Below, piece after piece: positions 51,574 to 61,932 of a DNA stretch of 64,000 nucleotides. The notes beneath the pieces were generated by a model. It ran no database searches. It saw only the letters and a list, made by a program, of their open reading frames with translations, and was not told the DNA's origin. Each line of letters opens with the position of its first letter. Within the stretch, counting starts at the first letter, position 1. Made by a program: the position numbers and the translations under genes. The stretch is from NCBI RefSeq assembly GCF_900110415.1, contig NZ_FODR01000001.1, forward strand, positions 558,001-622,000, given 5' to 3'. The DNA comes from Mucilaginibacter sp. OK283. Its GTDB lineage: Bacteria; Bacteroidota; Bacteroidia; Sphingobacteriales; Sphingobacteriaceae.

Positions 51574-52824
51574 TTAGTTTTTATATAATTTGATACTAAA
51601 TACCTGGAAATAGTTGCCGGGGTTGCCGTTGCCTACAATGTTTCCTAAAAATCCGATTGATACAACCTGGGGGCTGGTAAGTGTAAACGTAAAACTTCTT
51701 GTTTCCCTTGAACTTGGGCTTGTTGCGCCTACGTTGGCGCTGTTATACATACCCACATAACCTAATGCTGTAGATAGGTTTGCAAGTACCGGGAGGCCGT
51801 TGCCGCCTGCTGCCGCTACACAATAAACCGTTGAATTAGATTGAACTTCTGAATATGCATCAAATGAAACAATATAATTTCCGGCAGGTAAGGCCGAAGA
51901 GGTAGGCTGATAAAGGATACCATTTACAACAGGTGTATTGTTCCAGGTTTCCCAGTTAATAACGCCACCGGCATCTGAACTATAGCCACCGTTAACGCCA
52001 TTATCTTTGTTTTTGGCGGCTGCATTTGTAATCCATGGCGCGGCAAGGGTACCCCACCTTCCGTCAAAGGTAGCCCTTTGAAAGGGGCTGCTTACGTTTG
52101 ATAAATAAATGCTGGTTACCTCGGCCTTTACACTGTGGGTTTGATAATCTACATAAAAAGTATCAATAGCCGTTTTGTTTGGCTTAAAGGCTGTGCGGTA
52201 GCTAATAGAGCTCCCTGCTTTAAATTTAGGCAGGGATGTGCTTAAGCCTGTTGGCACTGATGTTATTAAGGTATCATGCTGTTTGCTGGCAGCATCGGTG
52301 TACTTAATCTCCATCGAAATCAAGCCGTCGTCGGCATTAACATCGGCCCAGTTAATCAGGGCCGATCCATCATTTTGTAACTCAGCCTTGGCTATGCCGC
52401 GGTTAATGAGCGAGCTTTGGTACAGGCTGCCATATACGTTTCCGGCTAAGGTAACCGGTATAGATATATGCCCGGCGTTATCATACGTGCGAATCTCGAA
52501 GGTCATTACACCCTCTGGTAAGCCGGGGATATATAGCCTTGCGGTGTCAACGCCCGATGTACGGGTTACGGGTGTAACTATCGAATCCTGCTTGCTGTTC
52601 CAATACACCGTGTACTTAACAATTTTAGGATCGGATGTAAAAAGCCCGGTTAATAGCACCCGGTTTTTGCCCGAAAAAACCTGTACCGAGTCGAGCTTGC
52701 CCGGGTATATGATCGGGCCGTTGGGCTCGTATTTCTTTTTGTAATCATCCATTTTAGTGCAGGCGCTCATAATAAATGCCGTTAACACTAAAAGGAGGTA
52801 TGATGCTTTTTTATAATGTTTCAT
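51574..52824 (-). CDS. SusD-associated surface lipoprotein (DUF4998/DUF5013-like)
   Basis: About 416 residues starting at the ATG at 52824; a longer frame begins with TTG at 52830. The signal peptide ends in a lipobox before Cys (AFIMSAC). The N-terminal part (about 30-220) contains MDDYKKKYEPNGPIIYPGK, SGKNRVLLTGLF and RTYDNAGHISIPV, matching DUF4998. The C-terminal part (about 260-416) is a jelly-roll-like segment (AGNYIVSFDAYSEVQ, then VSIGFLGNIVGNGNPGNY) resembling DUF5013, a likely carbohydrate-binding module. It is the last gene of the locus and probably a surface glycan-binding protein. Confidence 0.75.
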   Translation of the reverse strand: MKHYKKASYLLLVLTAFIMSACTKMDDYKKKYEPNGPIIYPGKLDSVQVFSGKNRVLLTGLFTSDPKIVKYTVYWNSKQDSIVTPVTRTSGVDTARLYIPGLPEGVMTFEIRTYDNAGHISIPVTLAGNVYGSLYQSSLINRGIAKAELQNDGSALINWADVNADDGLISMEIKYTDAASKQHDTLITSVPTGLSTSLPKFKAGSSISYRTAFKPNKTAIDTFYVDYQTHSVKAEVTSIYLSNVSSPFQRATFDGRWGTLAAPWITNAAAKNKDNGVNGGYSSDAGGVINWETWNNTPVVNGILYQPTSSALPAGNYIVSFDAYSEVQSNSTVYCVAAAGGNGLPVLANLSTALGYVGMYNSANVGATSPSSRETRSFTFTLTSPQVVSIGFLGNIVGNGNPGNYFQVFSIKLYKN

Positions 52825-52862
52825 AATCAAAATTTAATTGAAAAAATGTTTGCAAACATTTA

Positions 52863-54068
52863 CTACTTTCCAAATAGGGTAAATTCACTGATACTCATAA
52901 AGTATGATCCTGTCCAGTTGTGCAGGCTCCTGATCCTGATATACCGGTATGCGCTTATCCCCGCCGGAAAATCAAAGCCCCAGCCATCATGTGCATATTT
53001 GTAATCGGCAGCTGTTTCGGTACCTGATGGCGACCCGGATGGTTTTACAATATTGCAGGTTAACAGTTTGGTCCATGAACCATCTAAGGCACCGTTTACA
53101 TTAGGTGTGTTTGATCCCCATATTTCAAAATCTTTTAAGTTACCTCTTACGTAGTATACATTACCAATCTCCAGGAACGGGTTCATTATAAAACGGCTCA
53201 ATATTCGTTGCTTGCCTAAATCAAACGTTACCATTTGCGGGCTGCTGGCGCTTTCAACGGTAAACAAGCAATTTGGCCAGCCGCCGGTAAAATTACCATC
53301 CCAAATTTTAGTAAGATCGGTATATGAATACAGGTTGGTAGCGTCGCCAGGCAATACATAAGGCGACCAATCGGATTTTGAAAACTGCTCTTCGTAAAAT
53401 GGTGTAAGGGTTAAAAACAAAGTGTCGGAGCGGTTTAAAAACCTGTCTCTTACAAAAAACGCGTATTTCCTTTCAACAGCCGGCTGCCCTCTTACAGCTG
53501 CTTTAATTAAAACGCTGTTGCTGTAAATGTTGTCCATTCCTTTTGGCTGCACAAATAAACCATTATTAGCTGTATCAACCATTGGTACAATAGCCAGATT
53601 GTCTTTGGTAGAGTTATCGCAGGTTACATTAAAGCCTCCAAAAGTAGCCGTTACTTTAAGCGACCGGAAGGCCAGGATGAAGGGTGGTGTTAGCGGGTTA
53701 ACGGTAACAGTAACCGGGGCTGATGCCTTTTCGCTCGAGTTTACAGCATATAGTTTTACTACGTGGGCCAGCGTATCGCCAAAGCCGTCAACAGTTAATG
53801 TGTTGGTATAGTGCGATGCCACTACTTCGCGTGTTTTACCGGGAGCTATTTCATAAACAGCTCTTACATAAAAAAGGTCGGGATCGCCGGGCAGCGTGTA
53901 TGTTAAGCTGGCTGCGCCGTTTTGGTTTTGTACCTGTACGTTGCTAACAACGCCGGGGGCATTATTATTGGTTATGGTAGCTTTATTGAGTGTTTCCTGC
54001 TTGCAGCCGGTTACCATTATTGCTAATAGCCCGATATAGAAAGCCACCCGTAATTTCATTGTTTCCAT
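52863..54068 (-). CDS. SusD-associated surface lipoprotein (DUF4959/DUF5126/DUF5000-like)
   Basis: About 401 residues from the ATG at 54068 (METMKLR). Lipobox MVTGC near residue 25. The domain order is DUF4959-like (PGVVSNVQVQNQNGAASLTY, about 35-130), DUF5126-like (VTATFGGFNVTCDNST, about 140-235) and a C-terminal discoidin-like DUF5000 domain (GGWPNCLFTVESAS, MVTFDLGKQRILSRF, RYIRIRSLHNW). The last domain belongs to the F5/8 type C (CBM32-like) fold and likely binds glycans at the cell surface. It lies between SusD and the DUF4998 lipoprotein, with 15 to 40 base gaps. Confidence 0.8.
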   Translation of the reverse strand: METMKLRVAFYIGLLAIMVTGCKQETLNKATITNNNAPGVVSNVQVQNQNGAASLTYTLPGDPDLFYVRAVYEIAPGKTREVVASHYTNTLTVDGFGDTLAHVVKLYAVNSSEKASAPVTVTVNPLTPPFILAFRSLKVTATFGGFNVTCDNSTKDNLAIVPMVDTANNGLFVQPKGMDNIYSNSVLIKAAVRGQPAVERKYAFFVRDRFLNRSDTLFLTLTPFYEEQFSKSDWSPYVLPGDATNLYSYTDLTKIWDGNFTGGWPNCLFTVESASSPQMVTFDLGKQRILSRFIMNPFLEIGNVYYVRGNLKDFEIWGSNTPNVNGALDGSWTKLLTCNIVKPSGSPSGTETAADYKYAHDGWGFDFPAGISAYRYIRIRSLHNWTGSYFMSISEFTLFGK

Positions 54069-54107
54069 TTTAATGTTTTTATTGTTAAACATATTATTGC
54101 TATATAT

Positions 54108-56084
54108 TTACCAGTTAGGGTTTTGCACCAGGTTTTGATTAACCAACAGGTCGCTTTCCTGTATTGGCCATAAATAATCGCGCGGGATTACAAAATGCCT
54201 CGAAAAGATTGATCGTTCACGATAATACAATTCGGGCGAATTTTCATTTATAGTCCATCCTGTTACGTTTCCATTAAGCTCGGCACCAGCAGTTTTCCAG
54301 CGCAGCAAATCCCAAAAACGATGGCCTTCAAAGCAAAGCTCCAATGAGCGTTCACGCTGAATGATTGATCGCATCCCTTCCTTAGTAGTGTACTTGGTTG
54401 GGTTGATGCTATAGTTTGTCCATGATTCCTGTACGGTAGGTAAGCCAGCCCTTGCCCGTATACGGTTTACATACGTGTATACATCGGCTACCGGCCCCTG
54501 GGCTTCGTTTAATGCTTCGGCATAAAGTAAATACAGATCAGAAAGGCGCATTTCGGGCCAAGGGTAATTCAGATAGGTAACTGTTGCCCACTCATAATGC
54601 CAGTTAAGCGCTTTTTTCATATAAAAGCCGGCAATGGGGATAGGCGAGGATTGGCCTACTTCGGCACCGCGGGCCTTCATCCACCAGGTATTTTCGTCGG
54701 TTTTGGTAGGGCTATTAGCCATATACCATACACCACGGTCAAACCCCAGGTCGGCATAGTAACGTGGCTCACGGTCAAAATTCAACCGGGCAGTAGTTTC
54801 GCCTTCTTTAATGTTAAAGCGCTCGTCGTGAGTACCAACACGCAATTGCGATATATTGCTGAAATCAAGTGTTTTATCTTCATTAATAGGCACCCCGTTT
54901 TTAGTATAAAACATTTTGGCCATTTTTATAGTGGGCCCCATCAAAGGACGGTTAGCCGATTTTGCAGCATCCGCATTATTAAAATCATACTGGCCTGCAC
55001 ACATCGACTGGAAGAATGAATTATAGTTGATATTATTATCGGCTGTTAAGCCCCATATCAGTTCGTCGTTCCATTTTTCGCTCATCGCGTTCCTGATGCT
55101 CATTTGCGTCATGGTAGTTTGGCTAAGCGGCAGGGTTGGTGCCGGGAAAGTGTACAACTGTATGTTTTGCGCCTCGCAAAAATCAATGGCTGCTTTACAG
55201 GCATCAGCCGCCAACTGCCATTTTTGAGCACTGTAGGTAGAATTAAATAGCTGCTCGCCATCTTTATTCTTGAACGAATTGTAATCGGGGTTACCATTAA
55301 ACAGCGGGCTTGCGGCAGTTACCAATAATTTTGCTTTCATGCTTAAAGCTGCAGCTTTGGTAACGCGGCCCAGTTCGCTGCCTTCGTTCCTGATGGTTAG
55401 GGGCAGTTTTGCTGCGGCCAGGTCATATAAACCGGCAATATAATTTACTACTTCATCAACCGGGCGACGTTTTACCCTTACCTCATCTATCGATGCATCA
55501 ATTGGCAGGTTTTTATCGATAATAGGAATTGGCCCGTAAGCCCTAAACAGCTGGAAATGATAAAAAGCCTTCAAAAACTGTGCTTCGGCTATCCAGCGTT
55601 CGCGGGTGTCAATGTCAAGGTCGCGCACCTTATTAAGGTCACTTACGTTCTCAATAAAAACGTTACAATCGCGTATGGCTTTGTAGTTTGCCGCCGCGTC
55701 GCGGGTGCCGTTCATATAATTTGCAATGGGGTCTGATGAGTTTTGATAACCCCTTGGCAACTGCAATACGTTTGTTGGCCGAATGTGCCCAGCAGGGTCT
55801 TCTACCCAAACTTCATCGCCGGCTGTAAGACCTACGTTATAGGTAGGGTCGGTTTCTGTAGGCAGGTACGAGTAACAGGTAAACAGATACTTTTCTGCCT
55901 CGGTTTTTGAAACAAAAGCGTTGGCTATTGTTGATACGTTATCAGGAACAACATCCAGGAATGATTTTTTGCAGGATGATACCGGCAAAATTATCATTAA
56001 AGCCACCGATAGCAGGGCGATATACCCTTTAGGTGCGGGACTTAATACTGTATGCTTAATTTTTTGTATAAAATTACTTTTCAT
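54108..56084 (-). CDS. SusD/RagB-family nutrient-binding outer-membrane lipoprotein
   Basis: A 658-residue SusD homologue with signal peptide and lipobox Cys (LPVSSCKKSFLDVVP). Family marks include a TPR-like helical core (WIAEAQFLKAFYHFQLFRAYG), PIIDKNLPIDAS, the AKAALSMKAKLLV segment, and the C-terminal SusD_RagB domain (MRLSDLYLLYAEALNEAQG, RIRARAGLPTV, IIQRERSLELCFEGHRFWDLLRW shown in parts, and LWPIQESDLLVNQNL). It caps the SusC barrel and captures oligosaccharides. It is slightly longer than typical (about 550-600). It follows SusC by 19 bases. Confidence 0.95.
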   Translation of the reverse strand: MKSNFIQKIKHTVLSPAPKGYIALLSVALMIILPVSSCKKSFLDVVPDNVSTIANAFVSKTEAEKYLFTCYSYLPTETDPTYNVGLTAGDEVWVEDPAGHIRPTNVLQLPRGYQNSSDPIANYMNGTRDAAANYKAIRDCNVFIENVSDLNKVRDLDIDTRERWIAEAQFLKAFYHFQLFRAYGPIPIIDKNLPIDASIDEVRVKRRPVDEVVNYIAGLYDLAAAKLPLTIRNEGSELGRVTKAAALSMKAKLLVTAASPLFNGNPDYNSFKNKDGEQLFNSTYSAQKWQLAADACKAAIDFCEAQNIQLYTFPAPTLPLSQTTMTQMSIRNAMSEKWNDELIWGLTADNNINYNSFFQSMCAGQYDFNNADAAKSANRPLMGPTIKMAKMFYTKNGVPINEDKTLDFSNISQLRVGTHDERFNIKEGETTARLNFDREPRYYADLGFDRGVWYMANSPTKTDENTWWMKARGAEVGQSSPIPIAGFYMKKALNWHYEWATVTYLNYPWPEMRLSDLYLLYAEALNEAQGPVADVYTYVNRIRARAGLPTVQESWTNYSINPTKYTTKEGMRSIIQRERSLELCFEGHRFWDLLRWKTAGAELNGNVTGWTINENSPELYYRERSIFSRHFVIPRDYLWPIQESDLLVNQNLVQNPNW

Positions 56085-56103
56085 ATAATTGATTTGAAAG
56101 CTT

Positions 56104-59100
56104 TTAAAATTCTACCCTTAAGCCTAAGTTAAACACCTTTTGAATTGGGTATCCCAGACCTGAAGTTCCCATTTCGGGATCCCACAGTTTAAAGCCGGTT
56201 ACTGTTAACAGGTTTAAACCATTGGCATAAAGGCGTGCGCTTTTCATACGGATGCCCTTAAGCTGATTTTTTGTGAAATTGTATCCAATTTCTGCCGATT
56301 TTAACCTCAGGAAAGAGCCATTTCGCAACCACCATGTTGACGTTTGGGTGTTGTTTTCCTGGATAGTGCTGCTTAGGCGAGGCCAAAAAGCATATGGGTT
56401 CCGGTTATCTTCTGACCAGTGATCATTGGCTATTGAGCTCAGCAAACCGCTTTGATTGCCAGAGTTGAGGCCGGTACTTGACTGGTACCCATTAACCAGG
56501 TAAAAGGGCGAAATATTGGCAGAGTTGATGATAAACGATGAGCGGGCCGACCCTTGGAAGAACGCGCTTACATCGAAGTTTTTATATCCAACGGAAAAAC
56601 CAAAGCCATAAATAATCTCGGGCACAAGCGGATGACCAATCGGCACCACATCTGAACTGGATATTTTACCATCGCCATTCATATCGCGGTATTTAATATC
56701 GCCGGCTTTGTAGTTGCCAAAACTTTGAACCGGTGAGTTGGCTACATCTACGTCGTCAATAAATAAACGCTCGGCAACAAGGCCATAAATCTGGCTTAGT
56801 GAGTTACCCACCCTGCTCAGATATTTTAAGTTATCGCTATATACCGGCTCTTCGTTTTTTAACAGTTTGCTTTTAGCGTAGGTAAGCGTTCCGCGCGATT
56901 GGATCCAGAAAGAGTTGGTGAAATTTTTCTTGTAATCCATGGCAACATCAACGCCTTTGCTTGATGATTTACCCGCGTTTGATGATATGTTGGCCTGTAA
57001 GCCCATAGAAGTAGGGATGGTACTTCTCACCATTAAGATGTTATCCCGTTTGTTTTGGTATGCATCTAAGGTTAAACTAAAGTCTTTTGCAATAGTTAAA
57101 TCCATACCTATATTTGTTTGTCTTGATTGCTCCCAGGTAATATTTTGGTTTTCATAACGGTAGGTAACCACACCAGGCCTGCTATAGGTATAATTGGTAC
57201 CAAACTGGCCGTTGCTCCCGCTGTTTAAGTTAACATCCGACAGGTAGAAAAACCTGTCGTTTGCCGATCCGATCTGGTCGTTACCCACCAAACCATAAGT
57301 AAACCTGAATTTAAGATTATCGATGGTTGAAAGCATTGGTTCAAAAAACTTCTCGTTTGATACAACCCAGCCGGCTCCCACTGATGGGAAAAACCCAAAA
57401 CGGTGATTACTGGCAAAACGCTCGGAACCATTGTAGCCAAAGTTAAACTCCAACAGGTAGCGGTTATCGTAGCCATAAGTAAACCTGCCCGATACACCCT
57501 GGTTACGCGATGGTAACGATAACTGTAACGTTGGCGCATTAGCAGTAAGATAATTACGCATGGTACCAATTAACAAACCGCTGATGGCGTGTTTCTCGGC
57601 AAATGTGCGGTTGTAGTTTATGGCTGTTTCGATATAAGTAGTAGCGTTGGATACGCTTCCCCCCGGGCTATAGGTTAAATACTCGGTTGGTGTGGCGCCT
57701 ATACTTCCAGATGACCCGTCGTTAAGTAATGTCAAGCCGTTAAATTGTCCGTTCAGTACATTTGATTGATAATAATAAGGGCTATACTGACGTGCCACGG
57801 TGAAGTACGAATAGCGGGTTGTATAGGCCATAACCCTTGCAGATAAGCCTTGGGTAATAAAATCAAACTTTTGGTTTAAATTTAATTGTGCGGTTAAAGT
57901 ACTGGTGTTTGAGCTTTGAAAGCCTGAAAGCGACTGTGCATAAGGATTGACATACAGGCCGCCACTTGGAATAATAGCATTACCAAACAGGGGGTGGTTT
58001 ACATAGGGTAATAAACTGCCTGGATAAATAGCCGGAAAGGCTACCGGGTTGCTCCATAAAGCATTTAAAAATGTAAACCCGCCGCCACTTATAGGGCCAT
58101 GATAGCTATCAAACTGTCCTTTTAAACTAACTACAACTTCGGTAGTTTTGGTTAGGTTTAAGGTGGTATTTGATAAAATGGAGTATGATTGCAGCTTAAT
58201 ATTATTGCTGAAATTATTGAGGCTATTTTCGGCCAGGTTACCATTGTCAATATTATAGGTCATGGCCAGGTAGTACTTAGCCTTTTCGGACCCGCCATTG
58301 GCATTCATGTTGAACCTTTGGTTGCTTGTTTTGGTTTTTATCAACTGTTTTATCCAGTTATTGCTGGGGTATAACAGCGGATCGTCGCCATTAGCTGTAT
58401 GGTCGATTTTGTTTTGCGAGTAAGGCAGGGCGCCCAGCGGATTGCGGGTAAGCACCGCCTCGTTGGCCAAAGTCATATAAGCAATATTATCGGCCAGGTC
58501 GATATTCTTGATGTTTGACGAAGTTGAGTTTTCACCGCGCACATTGAATTTCACTGCGCCCACATCGCCTCGTTTAGTTGTTACCAATATTACACCGTTT
58601 GCACCCCTTGCACCATATAACGATGAAGCAGTAGCATCTTTTAATACTGAAAAACCGGCAATATCATCTGGCTGTAACCGGGCCAGATCTGTAGTTGATG
58701 ATTCTATACCGTCAATTAAAATCAGCGGGTCAACTTTACCGGCACCAAAGGTACCAACACCGCGTATAAAAAATTGGGCATTATCAGCGCCCGGTTCGCC
58801 GCTGCGCTGGTAGGATATCATCCCCGGCACAACACCGGCAAGCATAGTGGTAAGGTTACTTGAAGGGCCTTTAAGCTGCTTGGGGCTTATAGTGGTAATA
58901 GAGCTCACTAAGCTCGCCTTTTTCTGAGTACCATACGCTACGATGGCAACCTCCTCCAATGCGGTTTTATCGGTACCAATGGTTACATCTAACACATAAG
59001 TACCATTTGATGGCTGGTAGTTGTTTAAATCAAATTCCTGAGTTTTAGATCCTACAAATGAAAACGTGATGACGGTTTTATCAGTTCCTTTTAAATTGAG

Positions 59101-59595
59101 AGAATACTTACCGTTAACATCTGACTGGGTACCTATGCCGGTACCTTTTACTTTAACACTTACGCCTGGTAAGGTAAGGCCTTTTTCGTCGGTAACAGTT
59201 CCTTGCACCGTTTTGGGCAATGGCGCCTGCGCCGGCTCTTTTTTGGGAGTTGCAGGGACTGGTTTTTCGGCCGCAACTTTTTCAATTACGACAAGCTGAT
59301 CGCGTAATACATAACGCAGGTTTTTGCCTTTTAAAAGAAAAGTGAAAACATCCTGCACACTGGCATTTTGAAAATCAACGGTAACCAGTTCCCGGTCGTT
59401 TAATAAATTGTTGCTGTAAAAAACTGTTAGCCCTGTTTGTTTTTTAACGGATTGAAACACATCGGCCAAGGTGATATTTGCCTTTTTGAGTGTTATAGGC
59501 CCCGGATTTTGCGTTTGTGCGTGACAAAATTGGGTGCCCCATAAAAAAATAAAAACAGGCAGTAGCAGCCGCCGGTAAAATAAAATTTTCTCCAT
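56104..59595 (-). CDS. SusC/RagA-family TonB-dependent transporter with STN signalling domain
   Basis: A 1163-residue outer-membrane importer. After the signal peptide comes an N-terminal STN domain (about 35-100; KKANITLADVFQSVKKQTGL, YSNNLLNDRELV), the feature that lets a transporter signal to a FecR-type anti-sigma factor. Then come a carboxypeptidase-regulatory-like domain (VQGTVTDEKGLTLPGVSVKV), the plug (VIVAYGTQ-like EVAIVAYGTQKKA, then ATASSLYGARGANGVILVTT) and the 22-strand beta barrel ending GYPIQKVFNLGLRVEF. It forms the import channel with SusD. The FecR and sigma genes lie directly upstream. The cargo cannot be told, as no glycosidase gene is present in the locus. Confidence 0.96.
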   Translation of the reverse strand: MEKILFYRRLLLPVFIFLWGTQFCHAQTQNPGPITLKKANITLADVFQSVKKQTGLTVFYSNNLLNDRELVTVDFQNASVQDVFTFLLKGKNLRYVLRDQLVVIEKVAAEKPVPATPKKEPAQAPLPKTVQGTVTDEKGLTLPGVSVKVKGTGIGTQSDVNGKYSLNLKGTDKTVITFSFVGSKTQEFDLNNYQPSNGTYVLDVTIGTDKTALEEVAIVAYGTQKKASLVSSITTISPKQLKGPSSNLTTMLAGVVPGMISYQRSGEPGADNAQFFIRGVGTFGAGKVDPLILIDGIESSTTDLARLQPDDIAGFSVLKDATASSLYGARGANGVILVTTKRGDVGAVKFNVRGENSTSSNIKNIDLADNIAYMTLANEAVLTRNPLGALPYSQNKIDHTANGDDPLLYPSNNWIKQLIKTKTSNQRFNMNANGGSEKAKYYLAMTYNIDNGNLAENSLNNFSNNIKLQSYSILSNTTLNLTKTTEVVVSLKGQFDSYHGPISGGGFTFLNALWSNPVAFPAIYPGSLLPYVNHPLFGNAIIPSGGLYVNPYAQSLSGFQSSNTSTLTAQLNLNQKFDFITQGLSARVMAYTTRYSYFTVARQYSPYYYQSNVLNGQFNGLTLLNDGSSGSIGATPTEYLTYSPGGSVSNATTYIETAINYNRTFAEKHAISGLLIGTMRNYLTANAPTLQLSLPSRNQGVSGRFTYGYDNRYLLEFNFGYNGSERFASNHRFGFFPSVGAGWVVSNEKFFEPMLSTIDNLKFRFTYGLVGNDQIGSANDRFFYLSDVNLNSGSNGQFGTNYTYSRPGVVTYRYENQNITWEQSRQTNIGMDLTIAKDFSLTLDAYQNKRDNILMVRSTIPTSMGLQANISSNAGKSSSKGVDVAMDYKKNFTNSFWIQSRGTLTYAKSKLLKNEEPVYSDNLKYLSRVGNSLSQIYGLVAERLFIDDVDVANSPVQSFGNYKAGDIKYRDMNGDGKISSSDVVPIGHPLVPEIIYGFGFSVGYKNFDVSAFFQGSARSSFIINSANISPFYLVNGYQSSTGLNSGNQSGLLSSIANDHWSEDNRNPYAFWPRLSSTIQENNTQTSTWWLRNGSFLRLKSAEIGYNFTKNQLKGIRMKSARLYANGLNLLTVTGFKLWDPEMGTSGLGYPIQKVFNLGLRVEF

Positions 59596-59824
59596 AGTTA
59601 TTGGGTTTATAATTGGGTTTGTACTAAAGACCGCTTCTGAGAAAAATGGGTGAACAGAAATTAAAAAAAAAAGTTTTTTGCTAAATGCCTGTGGGTAAAA
59701 AGTAATTTACGGCGCCTTTTAACCTACAAAACCGCGCTTATCTGGAAGCCGGTTTTGTATAAATTGGTATGTGCCCGCGCCGATTTTGTCAACCGGGAAT
59801 TTTATGTTGCTTTTGGGGCAAGTT

Positions 59825-60967
59825 TTATTTTACATGTAAAACATCATCTTTAATGGTAGCATCCACACCTGCAGATGATTTTAGGTTTTGAATAAAAACC
59901 TGCACCGGTTTATTTTTTTCAATAGCGCCGCTAAATGATTCTTCGGCTTTGGCGGCATCGTCAAAAACAACCTTTAAATTAAACCAGCGCAGTAGTACCT
60001 CACTTATATCGCGCAGTTTTTGGTTATGAAAATAATATTGGCCATGCATCCAGGCCAGTTCTGTGCCTGCATCAAATGGCTGCTTTAAAAAGCCTGTTAC
60101 AGGGGTATAAACAGCCTGGTATCCGGGCTTGAGCAAAAGTTTTTCGTTATGCTGGCCACTTGTAGATACACTGCCCTCAACAAGAGATGTAGTGGTTACA
60201 TTTGAGTTGTAACTATTTACATTAAACTGGGTGCCAAGCACCTGCACATTTGTTTGGCCGGTATGAACTATAAAAGGGTGTGCCGCGTTTTTAGCTACCT
60301 TAAAAAATGCTTCGCCAGTTAAATAAACCTCCCTGGTGGTGCCGGTAAATGAAAATGGAAAGCGCAAACTTGAAGCCGAATTAAGCCAAACCTGGGTACC
60401 ATCTGACAGGGCTATCTGGTAGTCCAGTTCTGCAGGTACGGTAAGGGTACTCCAATTTTGAGCCTTATCATCGCCAAGCGTATAACTTAGGCCATTGGCC
60501 CCTTTTTTTAGATTGGCGAACGGGGTATTGATAACGCTTTTAGCGGTGTCGGATAAATCAATTTGTTGTCCGTTGGCCATGTGCAGCTCTATAGCCGGCT
60601 TTTTTCTTTGTTTTACGGCTATTGAATTGGCAACCGGTTTTAACTGCCAATAATAAACGGCCGAAAGCGTAATGCACAGCAATGCAGCAACCGACATCCA
60701 TTTTATAAATTTATTTTGGTTGGATTGAATTGACTTTACCTGTTCAATTTGAGGCTCAATTTTATCCCAGGCTGCATTTTCGTCTATATTGTCAAAAAAG
60801 AGTTTAGCTTTATCAGAGGTTAAAGCATCCTGCATCTCAATCCAAAGTTTTGCAACTTTAGGGTCTGCGCGTATTGCCTGTTGAAGTATATGGTCGTCCT
60901 CTTCACTTATCGCTCCTGCAATTTTGTCAATTATTAGCTCCTGAATATATGTTTTATTATATGTCAT
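59825..60967 (-). CDS. FecR-family anti-sigma factor
   Basis: A 380-residue inner-membrane regulator. The N-terminal cytoplasmic part (about 1-88) binds the sigma factor; one membrane helix follows (WMSVAALLCITLSAVYYW, about 89-106). The periplasmic FecR domain shows TVPAELDYQIALSDGTQVWLN, LRFPFSFTGTTREVYLTGEA, FFKVAKNAAHPFIVHTG and VQVLGTQFNVNSY. The C-terminal DUF4974-like domain (FHNQKLRDISEVLLRWFN) contacts the STN domain of SusC. It sits between the sigma factor and SusC, as usual for such cell-surface signalling loci. Confidence 0.95.
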   Translation of the reverse strand: MTYNKTYIQELIIDKIAGAISEEDDHILQQAIRADPKVAKLWIEMQDALTSDKAKLFFDNIDENAAWDKIEPQIEQVKSIQSNQNKFIKWMSVAALLCITLSAVYYWQLKPVANSIAVKQRKKPAIELHMANGQQIDLSDTAKSVINTPFANLKKGANGLSYTLGDDKAQNWSTLTVPAELDYQIALSDGTQVWLNSASSLRFPFSFTGTTREVYLTGEAFFKVAKNAAHPFIVHTGQTNVQVLGTQFNVNSYNSNVTTTSLVEGSVSTSGQHNEKLLLKPGYQAVYTPVTGFLKQPFDAGTELAWMHGQYYFHNQKLRDISEVLLRWFNLKVVFDDAAKAEESFSGAIEKNKPVQVFIQNLKSSAGVDATIKDDVLHVK

Positions 60968-61002
60968 TATGTATAAGACCAGATTTTGAATAAAAGGGTG
61001 AA

Positions 61003-61536
61003 CTACCTTGCATTTTTTACCCCATCGCGCATGGTTTTAAAGGCCAGCTTTAAGTGCGTTTTTAACGAATTGACGCTGATGCCCATTTCATAGGCAGCTT
61101 CTTTATACTTTTTATTTTGACAATGAACCAAAGTTACCGCCTGGAACCGCTGAACAGACAGGTCGGCCAATATTTTGTCCACATTAATTTCACCGCATAT
61201 AACTTCCTGCTCTTCTTCTAATTCCGAAATGGTATATTGATAATCGGCTAATCGTTTTTGCCTCAGCGCTTCTTTCTCAATTTCTTTTAAGCAACGGTTG
61301 CGGATAGCTGTTGTTAAATAAGCTTTTAGCGATGAGTTGATATTGTTAAACAGTTGTCGTTCCCAAAAGTCGACAAAAAAAGCCTGAACCATATCCTCTG
61401 CTTCCATTTCATTTTTTAAAATATAAAAGGCCGATATAGTAAGGAGTTTGTAATATTTTTTAAATAGCAGTTCCAAGGCTTCCTTGTTGCCCATTACTAA
61501 TAGCTCCATAAGTTGAGCATCATTCAGGATTTTCAT
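61003..61536 (-). CDS. ECF RNA polymerase sigma factor of the SusC/SusD locus
   Basis: A 177-residue ECF sigma-70 factor. Region 2 is visible as ALELLFKKYYKLLTISAFYIL and DMVQAFFVDFWERQ; region 4 as FQAVTLVHCQNKKYKEAAYE followed by MGISVNSLKTHLKLA. The pattern matches the RpoE-like group (sigma-70 family, Bacteroidetes type). It is the first gene of the locus and is held by the downstream FecR protein until the transporter signals. There are 35 bases between its stop and the FecR start. Confidence 0.95.
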   Translation of the reverse strand: MKILNDAQLMELLVMGNKEALELLFKKYYKLLTISAFYILKNEMEAEDMVQAFFVDFWERQLFNNINSSLKAYLTTAIRNRCLKEIEKEALRQKRLADYQYTISELEEEQEVICGEINVDKILADLSVQRFQAVTLVHCQNKKYKEAAYEMGISVNSLKTHLKLAFKTMRDGVKNAR

Positions 61537-61932
61537 GAAATGGTTTTAACTGGTTAAAAATCAACAGACAGGCGTCTATTGAAAGCTAAGATATAATATT
61601 TATTGTCAAAAACACAATTAAAAGAAAAATTTTGAAAATAATTTATGATCGCCTGCCAATTAGGTGAACAGTCGCGTGGCAATGTTAAGAAATGCGTTAA
61701 TCAGCGGCGCGGAATATTATTAATAAATTAACCAGGTGACATTCTTGAAAAATTTAAGGTAATTATGGGTTCGAAAGCGGTTTTTTAAAATCAGTTTCGC
61801 TAATCAAATTTATTTGACAGCCCCACAGAATGATTGTGCTATTGTAGTGAAAATAACACCAAATTATTTTAAAAATTACAAAAATTAAGTGTTATTTAAA
61901 CAATAATGGAGTAAGAAAATACTATTTAAAGG

